Shown piece by piece: positions 21,151 through 35,630 of a stretch of 64,000 nt of DNA (positions are counted from its first letter, which is position 1; the number at the start of each line of letters is the position of its first letter). The position numbers and the translations under genes are program-made. The DNA lies in the NCBI GenBank assembly GCA_001910725.1, contig MJGA01000006.1:992001-1056000 (forward strand), read 5' to 3'. Under the pieces are notes generated by a model. It was not told the origin of the DNA, searched no databases, and saw only the letters and a list, made by a program, of their open reading frames with translations. Origin of the DNA: Phanerodontia chrysosporium. Its lineage: Eukaryota; Basidiomycota; Agaricomycetes; Polyporales; Phanerochaetaceae.

Positions 21151-21485
21151 ATGAGCCGATGTATGTAGCAGCACCTTGCTGGCGGGGTTGAACGACAAGC
21201 AGAAAGACTGCCTCGAAGCGCAATGCCGCGAAAGGACGATGGTCAAGTTGAAGTTGGCGTAGCTCGTTGGGGTAAGTAAGTGAGCTTACTTAGTTGACTT
21301 ACTAGAGCGCCTGCATAAGGGCCAGAGTAAGCAGATGTGACTGATGGGATAAGTAGACTAATTGGACTGGTGGAAATTCATGCAGTGAACATGAGAGGCT
21401 CATATACATTTACACGGTGTGCACTTCGGATCGTGTACTCGGTTTGTCATAAGGACCGTTGGAGTGACTATCCGTGCCGTACATC

Positions 21486-24400
21486 CTACTCCAGAACCTC
21501 TATGCGCGCTGCCCGGCATATGGCCTCATGCCGGTCGCGGACTCTCACTAGAGGCTGAGGACCAGTGCCGACCCTGCAGTCGATGCATTAGAGCTCGATC
21601 ATTGCGGTTCCTGGGACAAACGTACCATTTTGCTTGCTCCAGCAACTCAAGCAGTCGGCGAGAGGAATCGCACCTATGGCGAATCCTTCGCCAAGTGAAA
21701 GCGAGTAGTTGCCCGTCGTAACATAGCCAATAATGGAGTCAGTCGACGGAATGACGACCGACACCTATTGCTCTCGTCAGGAATTACTCAGGAAAACGCG
21801 AAAACGAACAGCACTGACCTCGCTCTCTTCATCAATGGCGAGGCCATCAACCGCCACAGATTTCCCGTGTGCCTGCTTCGCCCACTTTGTGGCCTCCGTG
21901 TCATCCATAGAGTAGATGACAGCTAGATCATCGGGGCAGCCCCGGCCGCACATCCGAAGGCGTACACGTACAAGAGCGTGTTTCCAAACGGCCTCTGGGC
22001 TTGGCGTGGGCGGTTCCAGCCCACGCTTTCCACGCAGTCGTGAAAGCTGCTCGAAGAGGGAAAAGGATGGGTCGAGCTTCCCTGCTACTGCGTCCAGTAT
22101 AGCACGCGTCTCAGGCCCTCGCAGTAGCCATGGTGCTATAGCAGGTTCCGATTCGTCGTCTGTCTGGTCCGTCGGTTGTGCTCTTCCCGCTAGGGGGTCA
22201 CCAGGCTCAATGCCGCTGTCGACATCCATTTCGTGCTGGGCTGGTATGAACTGGCCGGGCATGGTCGACGCATCTGTGCCCACGTCTCGCACGCCAAGTA
22301 CCACGTCCCAGTCAGGTTTCCACGGGCTGCGCGTGCCCAAGCGTGCATAATTCGGCCTCTTCGCAGGGGGCTTGCGCTCCCAGGCGTCCTGCTCCTCGAA
22401 GGCACGTGTGTCGATATAATCTTCGTAGGAGCCAGTGCCTGGGTAGTCTCGCGGGAAGAATGCCGCGCCAGACTCGAAAGCCTGTGTTTGTCGTTCACGC
22501 TGCCCACCCACGCGTGTACCAGTGAAGATCAGCGACGAGAAGAAAGCCATGGCCCATCCCTGGGGGACGACAAGCGTCCACCCATGCACTGCTGGAGTGT
22601 GGGTACTGGTGCCGGATGGTGTCGTTGGCGCACTCTCCACGGAGCGTTGGATGAGTAAAACCGGGATGCGATCGTCTTGCGCCTGCGCCTGGAGATGTGT
22701 TCCTGGAACCAAATTCTACGTTCTATGAGCACCTTTTGCTTCACGTGAAGAGGGAGACATGAACCTTAGACCGTCGCTCATCTATATCCTTTTTCTTATA
22801 CTTAGGCTTGCGTAATGACTGGCGATCTCTTTCTGACCAAATCGCACTTTGAGCCAGGGTAGGATTCGGGAAGAAGGCTGCAGCCGCTGGAGCCATGCTC
22901 GGCAGCGCCTCCTTGTCTAAGGTGATCTTAGCATTCTTGGGCGGAAAGCTATGATGAAGGGATCAGCGTACGCTATGCCGAATGCAGCTCGGACACTCAC
23001 CTGAGTCGCGGATCGTACACAGTGAACCCTATGACAGTGTTACGTGGCACAGAGGCAGTGGTCTGCAGATTCGCCAGTTCATTCCAGCACTGCGGTGAAT
23101 CAGCCAACCTTCACGTCAGGAAGTCCTTGTCTACCCACCTTCTTGAATTCCTCTCGACTATCATCGAGTACAGGTTTCAACGCACCCTTGATAACTTGGC
23201 TAGACTTCGGACCCATAATCTCGAATACGTTCACGTGTTCGCGTAGGTCCGCTATCTCTACCTCAGCCTTCCCATCGACAGTGATACTTCCCTTCTTCAC
23301 GTCTTCTAAGGTGAAGGATGCCGATGTTTGCAGTTCCGAGTACACCCGACCAAAAATCGAAGGGTGGGCCCATATCCATACTGTACGTTGGTCAGTTCGT
23401 TGGGCCTGCTCTCGTTCTTTCCCTTTGGAGCTTGGCCGCCTCAGATTGGCTGGTGCTATCGGCGTCTGGGGTCTCCAGAGGACGGTGACAGGACCTATGA
23501 GGTCAAACGGATACGCGGCATGCTTGTACAGATGTGTATCGCAAGCTCTGGCACCAGTCGTGAATCTTCCGAGCACGTCAGTCAAATGGTAGCGTGCGAC
23601 GCGAGTGGATCGTACCTTTTGGCACCAGGGCTGGCTACTTGCGGATCGCAACAGTTGTCGAAGAGGGCTTTGAGAACCACCTCAGGGCCCTGTAGTTCTA
23701 TCAAGCCCATGTATGACGCATCATGGAGTATGGAGCCATGCATAGAGGCGCGATGAGAGGGACGATACGCTTTCTCAGTGGGAGAGACGGCCTGCAGCAG
23801 TGTCAGCTAGCAAGCATGCGGGGCGGCGACTGAGACGTACCAGGCGATATCCCCACATATCTTCCATATGCATCCGCTTTGCGTGCCATAGGTGTGTCTC
23901 CAGCCATACTTTCTTCTCTGAGATGACTAGTCACTACCGACGCGGGCCGGGTGGAAACGCGGAGCAACGTTACCTTGTCGTTTCAAGAATATCGCAGTCC
24001 GCGGCTTACGTTTATCTTTGCCCAGTTTCGGGATGGATTTCTTTTGGGGCTTGGGCGCGTCCATCTGGAAATGGAATCGGCATGGGCAAGGTCAACCAGC
24101 CTGTGCAGCATGTGCAACATACCTCAGCCTTCGCCTTGTCTCGCAGTCGAGTAGGGACGCGGCGAACGTCATGGCTGGCTGCGCGACGGCGAAGATGACG
24201 CGGCAACTGCTGCCATGCGCGCTGCGTCCCGTTGGCCCTGGATCGCAGGTCAGCACGGGTCAGTCCGATAAACAAGGGCAACTCACCGAGCTGCTTGCAT
24301 TGCGGTGTGCATCGCATTGATTTCAAAGGCTCGCGACTGTTCGCCACGTCAGCACACGGATGCATTACGGTCCTTGGTGAAACGCACTTCAGCGAACCTT

Positions 24401-24663
24401 TCTACATCCAACGAACCCGGAAGACTGGAAGGTGCTGCGGGGGGTATGAGCAGAGCCGATAGGGCAGCCGCAATAGAGTGCTGACCTTCAAGCCGCACAG
24501 AGCGTGAAGGGCCGGCCTCTGTGCTCTGGAACGGCGTGGGGGCCCCAGAGCTACCCCCTGCGTTTGGCTGGACTGCGATCGTCCGCGCGAGGGCTGTTTT
24601 CTGTTTCTTCTTTTCTCTTCCAGTTAGCACAGGACTTTCTTCGCTCTTTCGTTTTGAAGTCAT
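21486..24663 (-). CDS. POP1: POP1, RNase P / RNase MRP protein subunit, one apparent frameshift
   Basis: Many-exon gene starting at the ATG at 24663 ([11 protein letters not shown]) and ending at 21486. POP1 is the largest protein of nuclear RNase P and MRP, needed for tRNA 5' maturation and rRNA processing. The N-terminal POP1 domain shows [36 protein letters not shown] and [20 protein letters not shown], basic RNA-contacting stretches. The middle has [15 protein letters not shown] and [17 protein letters not shown]. The POPLD domain has [20 protein letters not shown] and [20 protein letters not shown]. The C-terminus has [20 protein letters not shown] and ends [20 protein letters not shown]. 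One base is missing near 21654-21660, shortly before LLELLEQAK. Exon boundaries between 22700 and 24000 were not all fixed. Confidence 0.9.
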
Positions 24664-26044
24664 ATCTGGCTTGGTGCCTGTCACTGGGTCGTTAAGCAGA
24701 TGGGGGATGGGGGATTGATTCGGGGTGGCTGGGGCTTGACAGAGCTATGCGCGCTCAAGAAATGCGCGTCGTGCAATAATTGCCGCCCGTTGCGGCCTTG
24801 ACAGTCTCGAGAAGCGGCAACGCCCTCTACATCACTGTCACGCTGCACATGCGGGCAATCCAGCCTTCACAGCGTTGACGTTGAACGCCAGGACGGATAC
24901 AAGATCGCAGCCCCAACGTTCAGATCAAAATACTGACATTCCAGGTACAAAGATACGGTCACGGTCGCGTGGCGCTGCAGTGCTGGAAGTTGGGCCTATG
25001 GACAAGTCCGGATATTCAAGCCTTAGCGAACCCTTGCCTAGCCGATCGATGATCTCGCAAGCATTGCTATCTAAAGGGATGTACATCGGTCTAGCCTTGG
25101 TATCATGACTAACAGCGTGACATGCTCCGCAGGTCGAAGAATTATGGGTCAGGAAAGCCTAGGCTAGGACTTCCTTCTGGGTCATCCAGCCAACTACTAC
25201 GAGCTCCAGATATGTCAGGGCAGCTGCGAAAGCTGTTTGATTTTTTGCCGGCGGTAAGCTGCAGTAAGTCAGAGTCTTGTCATTCGCTTAGCGTTTCCGC
25301 AGTTATCGGGAAACGCCAATCTCCCGCACCGTGTTCTTGTTCACCGTGTGAGGTCAGGGAAACTGATGTGAGCGGTAGACGTTCGCATGAGAGGGCCAGT
25401 GTCTATGAGCTGGTATTGACGCAGTCTTTACCAGGATGCCATCATCACCGACTGCATAGGTGCAACATCCGAGCGCAGTCCAACACCTTGTCTGGTCAGG
25501 GAAGGCTAGACTTGTCTACCTTCTCCCATGCGATCTCCGGGTTTTACGCTCCGCGCGTTGGACCCGAGGGACGTGCTGCCTGCTTACTTGGATACGTCTT
25601 ATGAGATGCGGTGCTCGTTCGGAGGCGGATGACACCAGCAGATTGTGGAGGTAAGCCTAATGCTAGCAATCGGCCGGTCTCCGCGTCCGCGTCTGCACTG
25701 ATGCACCAAGGCTACTCATCTTGTGGTGAACAATGACCTACGTAATTCTACGCTCAAGTGCAGCACCAGTGCAGAGATCCGACACGCAAATTCCTAAGCC
25801 ATGTGGGCCCTTGCAGATGGTGCTACCGCTGCTCCGGCTTCCCAACTTTCCTTTTGTCTGTTTTTGCCATTTCTCCACGCCGGCAGCGTCGGAACGTACT
25901 GGTAGGCTTTCTGCCACTCTCAGAGTGACCCCACAAGGGCTATCATAGCGGTGTTCTAGTAGCAACGTGAGCTAGTTAAAAAGGAGGTAGTCTGGTACAG
26001 TCGCCATATCCCCAAGCTCACCGACAGTATCAAGCAGAAGCGAG
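24664..26044. other. Intergenic with weak plus-strand coding hints
   Basis: About 1.4 kb. A plus-strand frame at 25122-25604 contains an ATG-led segment (MSGQLRKLFDFLPA, near 25218) followed by a GTAAGC donor and a possible acceptor near 25305, but no coherent downstream exon follows. I do not call a gene. Confidence 0.35.
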
Positions 26045-26738
26045 ATGGACCGTGGCACGCCCTCTCCCACTGGAGTAAGCTGCTGTGAGATGTATTGAAG
26101 GTGGAACGACACTGACGTTATGTTCGCAGAAGTTCCATGTATTTACTAATGCAGGCATTCCAGAGGCTCCTGAAGGCTACCTGGTTGTACCTCAAGCTGC
26201 ATACAGAACTACTGAACGTAACTTCGTACCGAGCGCTCCTATTCAGTTCGGGGGCGGCATTCACCTGGATAGAGCACTCATTGGAGACTATGGCGAAATA
26301 CCGGACCCTGACACCATTGTATCCATTCCTACGGCAAAGATATGCCTTCGCATCATGGTACGTTGCGCTATCTCCCTCTTGTCTAAATACCTTCGGAAAC
26401 CAACCCCATTCAGTGGCCAGGGTACAGCGGCTGGTCCAAACACGTGAATATACCTCATCCGAATGGTACTTGCAAGAAAGGGGCGCTTGCTAGTCGACTA
26501 GCAAGACAATTTCAAGAGTTCCTCGATGTAAGTCAATGACTACGCTCGACTTCGACCGTATATTCGCCGCAGCATGGGTACTGACTTTAACTTGCAGCAA
26601 ATGTCCGGTAATATCCCGGCAGCTGACACAGGAGCCTGGAACATTTCCAACACTTCACTGCAGGACTTGATGCTCCTGGAAGTTCGCCACGTTTCCAAGG
26701 GAAGCTGGCAAGCTATCCTCTGCAAGCGCTTTGCTTAG
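26045..26738 (+). CDS. Basidiomycete protein of the WPGY type, unknown function
   Basis: Four exons can be joined without a break: a short first exon from the ATG at 26045 (MDRGTPSPTG, donor GTAAGC), then after TTCGCAG near 26130 the main exon (KFHVFTNAGIPEAPEGYLVV...DPDTIVSIPTAKICLRIM), then WPGYSGWSKHVN...LASRLARQFQEFLD, and a last exon ending LLEVRHVSKGSWQAILCKRF. Short proteins with a WPGY/WSK motif, a Lys/Arg-rich helix and a C-terminal HVS.GSWQ motif recur in mushroom-forming fungi, often in many copies; I recall no proven function. Clean splice phases and the conserved motifs make it a real gene model. Confidence 0.65.
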
Positions 26739-27049
26739 CAGAGCCTGGGGCCAGAAACCTCCGCTTGAGCTTATGGAAGCTTCTAATGATTTGCAGATAT
26801 TATACATATTGAAATTATGTATAGGGCAATGACTGCCATCCTTCTCTTGTACGCGAATCGTACATGCAACGATGTTATACATGCGTTTATTGTATTGATC
26901 TACGGAAGCTATGCCGTATTTGCCGTGCGCCACAAAGCTGATGACTCCTTCCATAAGCGGCTCGTGAGAGCGTTGCAGGAGCGCCGGCGCTGGACAGTTT
27001 CTTGCTGAGAATCACTTCCACTTCCGCCATCCCCCCTCCCCTCGCCGCT
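26739..27049. other. Intergenic, no gene supported
   Basis: AT-richer 310-bp stretch upstream of the G-patch gene. A pyrimidine-rich tract precedes the ATG at 27050. Confidence 0.5.
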
Positions 27050-28194
27050 ATGCCTCTCGACGGCCACGACTACCTCGTTCGTCAAGGATGGGAAGGAAAA
27101 GGCGCTGGACTGCGACAGGGCGCAATCAGTCGACCCATTATCGTCGCACAGAAGAAAAACATGGGTGGGATAGGCAAGGACCGAGACGAGGCGTTCCCGT
27201 TTTGGGACCAGTGCGTATCCATCTTTACACTATTGTCTAGATTTATATACCTTTTTCAGTGTCTTCAATGCCGCCGCGAGCGCGATCAAGGTTAAATGCT
27301 ACGACAGCGACTCGGTGCGTTCTGCTAGCATCTGCTTCTGCGCTGTACTAAGCCTGACTGTAGGAAGACACTGAGACTTCGACACCAGCTGTGACTTTCC
27401 AGAAGACAAAAACGGGTATCATTTCCAACCGCCGTCCAGTCACTGGCACACCGGCGCTGTCTGGTACGGCGACACCCAGCGAGCCATCAAGCAGCGGTGC
27501 CTCTACACCACGGCTCAGCGTCATGGCCGCCGCAAAGCAGCAGGCAGCACGGCGCATGCTATACTCCATGTTCTTCCGCGGGCCTACGCTGGGTGCCGAC
27601 ATCATCGAAGAGAAGCTCAAGTCTTTGGTACAGGCGGCAAGTAGCGCAGAACTCACCGAGCTCCCTGAGGCTCAGGCCTCGAATTCGGAAAAGAAGAGAA
27701 GCAAGAAGGATGAAGAGAGGAAAAAGCGGAAGAAAGACAGGTCGGTGGAAGGCGAAGATGAAGTTACCAAACGGCTTCGCAAGGGCAAAGCAAAGGCGCG
27801 AGCGGACGAGGATGAAGATGCTACTCGAGAGAGCAAGCGGAAGGATCGGGATGAGGCGGAGCACAGCGAGAAGAGGAGTAAGAAACGGAAGATGTCAGAG
27901 AAAGAGGGTGGAGATGATGAGGACGCGGAGAAGAAGAGGTTGAAGGCGGAGAAAAGGGCAAGGAAAGAGGAGAAGCGACGGTTGAAGAAGGCGAGACGAG
28001 AACAAGACAAGGGAGCAGGAGCAGGCTCCGACGAAGAGGCGGAGGACGACGCGAAGGAGGCGGAGGCCAGTCGGGAGGCGCGACCTGAGACAAGGAGCCC
28101 ATCACCAATTGAAGACAAGGAGTCTTGCAAGAAGCGGCGCAAAGATTCCTCTAAAACCAGGAAACGGAAATCGAAGGAGTCGGTTTCGATATGA
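27050..28194 (+). CDS. G-patch protein with Lys/Glu-rich tail
   Basis: Start MPLDGHDYLVRQGWEGKGAG at 27050. The G-patch motif (GWEGKGAGLRQGAISRPI) is at residues 13-32, at the very N-terminus, as in Tma23 and GPATCH4-type proteins that activate DEAH helicases or act in ribosome biogenesis. Two introns follow (27213 region, GTGCGT...TTCAG; and 27316-27363, GTGCGT...TGTAG). The last exon is long: a Ser/Thr-rich linker, a helical segment (KQQAARRMLYSMFFRGPTLG) and then about 170 residues of alternating Lys/Arg and Glu/Asp, typical of nucleolar proteins. Nucleolar location and a role in rRNA processing are inference from layout. The gene ends at 28194, 150 bp from the convergent F-box/WD40 gene. 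Confidence 0.85.
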
Positions 28195-28344
28195 TCGCAG
28201 TCCGTGATTTGGCTTCTTACTACTGTGCTCTTGTACTAGCACCGGCTAGTGTGTTTTGTTTGCCCACGGATGAGGTATATGTTAACAAACAATCATCTTA
28301 TGCGTGCTCTACACCTTGTGAAGCGACTGTACAACTTAGAATTT

Positions 28345-29912
28345 CTAACGACTGTGTCTGTACTTCGTCACATAGAACCCAGGGCCTTCGCGCTTTGTTC
28401 TCTGCAGGGCATCGTCCGCGGCCGCCCTGCGCCATCTCCCTGCGCCACGCCAAGTAGGCTCGTGCTCAACTTTGACCGGCGGGTAAGTGGCCTCACTCAC
28501 GCCTGGCCCAAAGTCGAACACGAATGCGCGCCTTTCGTTCGCACCGAAGACCCGCGGCCCGTCCATGATGACGGAGTACACTGGGCTCGGATCGTTGCCT
28601 GGGGCATGAACGCTCCAGCCGCGCTTGTGCGCCCGGACGTCCCAAAATGCAAGGACGCTATGTCGCGCAGAACCCGCAGCGACGTGCGACGCTGACCCGC
28701 CCCCGCAAGATACAGAGTAAATTGGCTCGGGCGACCATGGGTCGCAAAGCGTCATGCACGGCTCGAGCGATGGCGGGGAGCTTGTCGAAGGGAGGGAGGG
28801 TGTTCGCAAGTCGTAGATTCGTACGATGCCATCGTACCAGCCCGACACGATTATGTCTTTGGAAGCTCCCCACGCGCAGGCCGGAGGGGCGGAACTGATA
28901 GCATAGACGGCGGTGGGGCGTTGCATCCTTGTGGCAGATGACAGAAGGAGAGACGGATTCGGAGACAGCTGAGACTCTGAGATATGGTGCATCGACAGCG
29001 GATCGAACGAGGTTTTCCCAAATAGCGCGTAGGGACTGTGAGCCTCCATCTCGAGATGACAGGACCAGCACCGTGCGTCCAAGTCGATAATGTCGGGTGA
29101 CATAGTTTCCAGCGAAAGAGATGTCAATGCAGCCGTACCGTCTGACGAGATCGACAGGAGGTGCGAAGTTGAAACCGACAGCCCTTCTATAAGTGATCCA
29201 TCGTGGTAATCATACTGCTCCCTCAGTGAGGCGTCGATTGTGGCATGTTGGCCCGCGGAAAGTGGAAGGGTTATCCACTCGAGACTTCCATCCGCGTAGC
29301 CCGCGACCACTGTGCGGTGTAGGCCATTGTCTGGGACCGACACGAGTGCTGTGATATCGTGATTGGGATGGAAGGCGCTCATTCTGTATGTGCCCTCTAG
29401 CTGAACCGGCGGGGATACGTCCGGACCCCTGGAGGTTGAGAAGCCATAAGAGTGTATAGTATTTCCGGCTGCAAGAAAGAGCCTCTGGGAATTGATGGAC
29501 AGCGATGGTTGAAGTTTGCCTGTCCAGCGCTGCGAGAGTGGTCGCGCGACAAACTGCTGACGTTCCCAGTTGAGATCTGTTATGCCGTTGTACCTAAAGT
29601 AGGAATTAGAAGCCGAGTCGCACAATAAGCGGCAGGGACGCACTTCACTTGAGATACTGGGGGCCATGACGCCAATGCCTGGGACAAGCTTCTCGATTGA
29701 CTTGGGTGAAGCTTCAGGTAGCCTTTCCATCCGAAATGTTCTACCTGCACCGAGAGGTCAGCATAAAGACTTAAAAGAGGTATTGTATGACCCACCAAAT
29801 CCCGCAGCGTCCTACAAGTGCAACAGAGCGAGGCCAGGTCCCTCGCGGATAGGTAGCGCATGACGATGATAATCACATCGCTCGGCAGCGACGCTACTAG
29901 GTTCGTAGCCAT
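28345..29912 (-). CDS. F-box / WD40-repeat protein
   Basis: Three exons with no break. Exon 1 (ATG at 29912) encodes an F-box (LPSDVIIIVMRYLSARDLAS, LCCTCRTLRDLV), the Skp1-binding part of an SCF ubiquitin ligase. A short intron with TGCAG acceptor leads to VEHFGWKGYLKLHPSQSRSL, and a second (GTGCGT...TTTAG) to a long exon of about 410 residues. That exon carries WD40-like repeats: TVVAGYADGSLEWITLPL, LLSISSDGTAALTSLSL, DIIVSGWYDGIVRIYDLR and SVLAFWDVRAHKRGW, ending with VFDFGP. It is probably a substrate-recognition subunit of an SCF complex; the substrate is unknown. The repeats are degenerate, so the propeller blade count is uncertain. Confidence 0.85.
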
Positions 29913-30158
29913 CTTCGACGTCTACAGAGCAGTCAAATCCGGTGGGTTTTTATGCTTTCAGGGAGGTTGTCGTCGCGTGGTGGTGGTGTGGAAGAGAAAT
30001 GCGGCGCGGGCTGGTGGAGGTTCCATCGCAAGCTGGGGTGACCAGGGCGCTTGGCGGCTCCGAGAGCCAGGTTGCCTTCTGCCGCCTCGAAGCCGCTGCC
30101 GAAGTTACACGCACAGACTTGTTCGACCGCGAGGAGGCGTTCTTCATTCCTAGAGGTC

Positions 30159-32953
<2,795 letters not shown>

Positions 32954-33322
32954 ATTTCTCCTGCTGCGTCGTCTGCTGTTTGTGTAGCTATCCTCGGGCT
33001 CTGATACCATGCTGTGCTTGTTCGACGAACAGAGAGGGATTTGGTTCCGCTGGGGCCATGAGCACACTCAGCTCGGCTAGATCCGACGGCGGCCAGGCGT
33101 TAAAGGCGTGGCCCTCGTCACAGGTGAGTCTGCATAGATCGCCAAATTCATCTCAATACCCCTCGCCTGAACATTACCACCTTGACCTGCAACTCCCACC
33201 ATCGATTCATTGTTCGAGACCTTGTACTTTATCACGAGGAATTTTTTGCTTAGCGACTAAACTTCGACCAAAACCACCACCACCAGCCATCCTCTGGACT
33301 GCGCCCAGACACTCTACCCAAC

Positions 33323-35008
33323 ATGGATGAAGACATGCAATTCGACTCAGGAGCAGTTGTCTTTGAACAGCAGCAGCCCCAATACCACCCGCAGGCGAAC
33401 GGTAGTGGGGATAGGAAGCTGTTGTACGTGAACACGCTATACCCGCCTGGCAGAGCTCGGCGCTGACTGAGCACGCTGCAGAGACCTTGTGTTCGTGCAG
33501 GATTGCACAGGCAGCCAGGGAAGCTACATCACGGCTGCCACCAAGAACATTCAAGCGATCTCGCAACACATCTACGAGTCAGGGAAGCTGCAGTCTGTCG
33601 AGGACCTCCGCATAGGCCTTGTCGCGTATCGTGATCACCCCCCGCAGGACCACACCTATGTCACGAAGAACTTTGGCTTCTCTTCGGACATCATGAAGGT
33701 AGAGAAAGACCTTGGCACCCTCTACGCGAGCGGTGGTGGCGACGGACCCGAAGCGGTCACGGCAGCCCTGGCAGAGGTGTTGAACATGGATTGGAGGCCT
33801 GAAGCTAGCAAGATGGTCGTGTTGATTGCGGATGCTCCTCCTCATGGTATTGGAGAATATGGCGATGGTACGTCTCGGCCATACGCTACACTTCAAATGT
33901 CGCGTTTACGTTGTGTATACAGGGTTCGATGAGGGATCGCCAGACGGAAACGACCCACTTCAGATTGCGCGAATAATGGCTAGCCGCGGCATAGTCTTGG
34001 TGAGTGCGAAGTTGCATGACATGTGATACGGTATTCTGACGTCTCGCTAGTTCTTCGTCGCTTGCGAGCCAGCGTTGAGTGGTTACTCGGTGAGTAAGGT
34101 TTCCAGAGTTGACAGATCGCGTTTGCCGACCTATTATTTAGTACGCGACGGACTTCTACCAAGCAATAACAAATATCACTTCGGGCTTGATGCTTCCATT
34201 GACGACCGCAGACCTGCTCGTGCATGCAATTGTCGGCAGTGTTCTCGAAAACCTGGATATGGAACGTCTTGTCCGGGAGGTCGGTGCCGCAGTTTCCCAG
34301 CGTATACACGGGAACAACGAGAGTGTCGATGACGTCGCACGGGAGCTGCACGAGAGGCTCCTTCTCCGCAACGAGAGTACAAAACGCGTTATCATTGAAA
34401 GCATCTACCGTGAGACGGAAGAAGCGAAGCACAATGTCGACGTGTACATGAACGCGCCGTCTTTGCGCGAAGCGCGGCCGCATCTGAAAAGGGTACGCCT
34501 TTCTCTGAGATCTGTACCTAGTCAAGGTTATGACGATTATTGCGCCTCAACTTCTCAGGTACCGGGTACTCGCTTCACTGAAAAGTACCTGCATTCGCGT
34601 ATGTCATCTACGAGCAGATATGGCTCTCCCTACACACCATACCTTCCCCCTCGCAAGACCGCGTCGTCATCGAGCACAACGTCCGCACCCGCTGTGCCAG
34701 CCGCTCCACATTCTCCGCCACGGAAGGTCGTCACCGACTTCGCGGCATTCGGTGCGCCCAAGACAGCGAGCGTGTTCGGCACGGCCGTCGCGTCGACACC
34801 GTTTTCGCTTGCGGGCGGCAAGGCCGCATTCGGCGGCATACGCAGCACCTCGGCGCGCATGGATGATGATGATGACGATGACGACGACGATGACCGCGCC
34901 TCGTTCGACGACGGCAGGCAGAAGATCGATCTCATCGAGGACTCCATCACACTCGACCAGGCGAAGCGGATTGCGATGCAGAGCGCGTGGCGGACGGCTC
35001 GCATCTGA
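33323..35008 (+). CDS. VWA-domain protein with acidic C-terminus
   Basis: Start MDEDMQFDSGAVVFEQQQPQ at 33323. After the first intron the von Willebrand factor A domain begins: DLVFVQDCTGSQGSYI (the MIDAS-type DxTxS motif), GLVAYRDHPPQD, the GGGDGPEAVTAALAEVL segment and VVLIADAPPHG. This VWA type resembles that of Dictyostelium alpha-kinase VwkA, but I see no kinase domain. A helical region follows (NESVDDVARELHERLLLRNE, YRETEEAKHNVDVYM), then a Ser/Pro-rich linker with a run of eleven Asp near 34862-34894, and the end LEDSITLDQAKRIAMQSAW-like. The protein probably works as an adaptor; this is inference. No frame breaks. Confidence 0.8.
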
Positions 35009-35630
35009 GGCAGCGCGAGGCTGCATTCGGTCATCTCATGGACTCGTATACCGTCGATCCACATAATTTGAGTTAATCCGACCTGTTGTCCAGGTGACTG
35101 ATAATGTATAGTTTCGTACCTACGGTCTGCTCCGTTTGGATCATGCTCTACTGAAGAACGAAATCATGTCATAGTGTTCGATCGACCTCAACTTTGTACT
35201 ATTAGATCCATAGCACATTTGCATGGCTGGTGACCTGTATCACGAATATCTAGAGAAGGCTTTCACGGCGTCCAGCCTGATCCCAGCGAGACCTCACACC
35301 AGGTGGTGCTAAGGATAAAAATATGAATAATGGTGATGTTACAAATCGAACTTGCATCCAACACCAGATTACAAGATGTCTGGCGAACTACAGCAAACAC
35401 TCCAGAAGGTGACAGCAAAGAAATGCGAGAGACGTGCGAGGTGGGACTAAACAGACGTATGTGCAGGCAGCGTCCTTCGAAGTCGCGAACAATTACAGGG
35501 TTGTAGCAAGCTGCGTTTGACAAATTTGAGGCGGAAGAAAGAGCGAATATGACACAGTGAAGGACGAATGGGAACGGCCGTCCCCGATAAAAATGACAAA
35601 TCGAGGCGGGAATGAATTTGGGCGTGGTCA
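35009..35630. other. Convergent intergenic region
   Basis: Between the stop of the VWA gene and the stop of the RasGEF gene. Likely 3' UTRs; nothing else recognised. Confidence 0.5.

Noticed and set aside
27497..28142. Long frames on both strands in other frames of the G-patch gene tail
   Set aside because: Low-complexity Lys/Glu codons are open in every frame; only the frame joined to the G-patch exon is supported.
34859..34894. GATGAT/GACGAC microsatellite as a separate repeat feature
   Set aside because: It encodes the Asp run of the VWA protein in frame and is explained by that gene.
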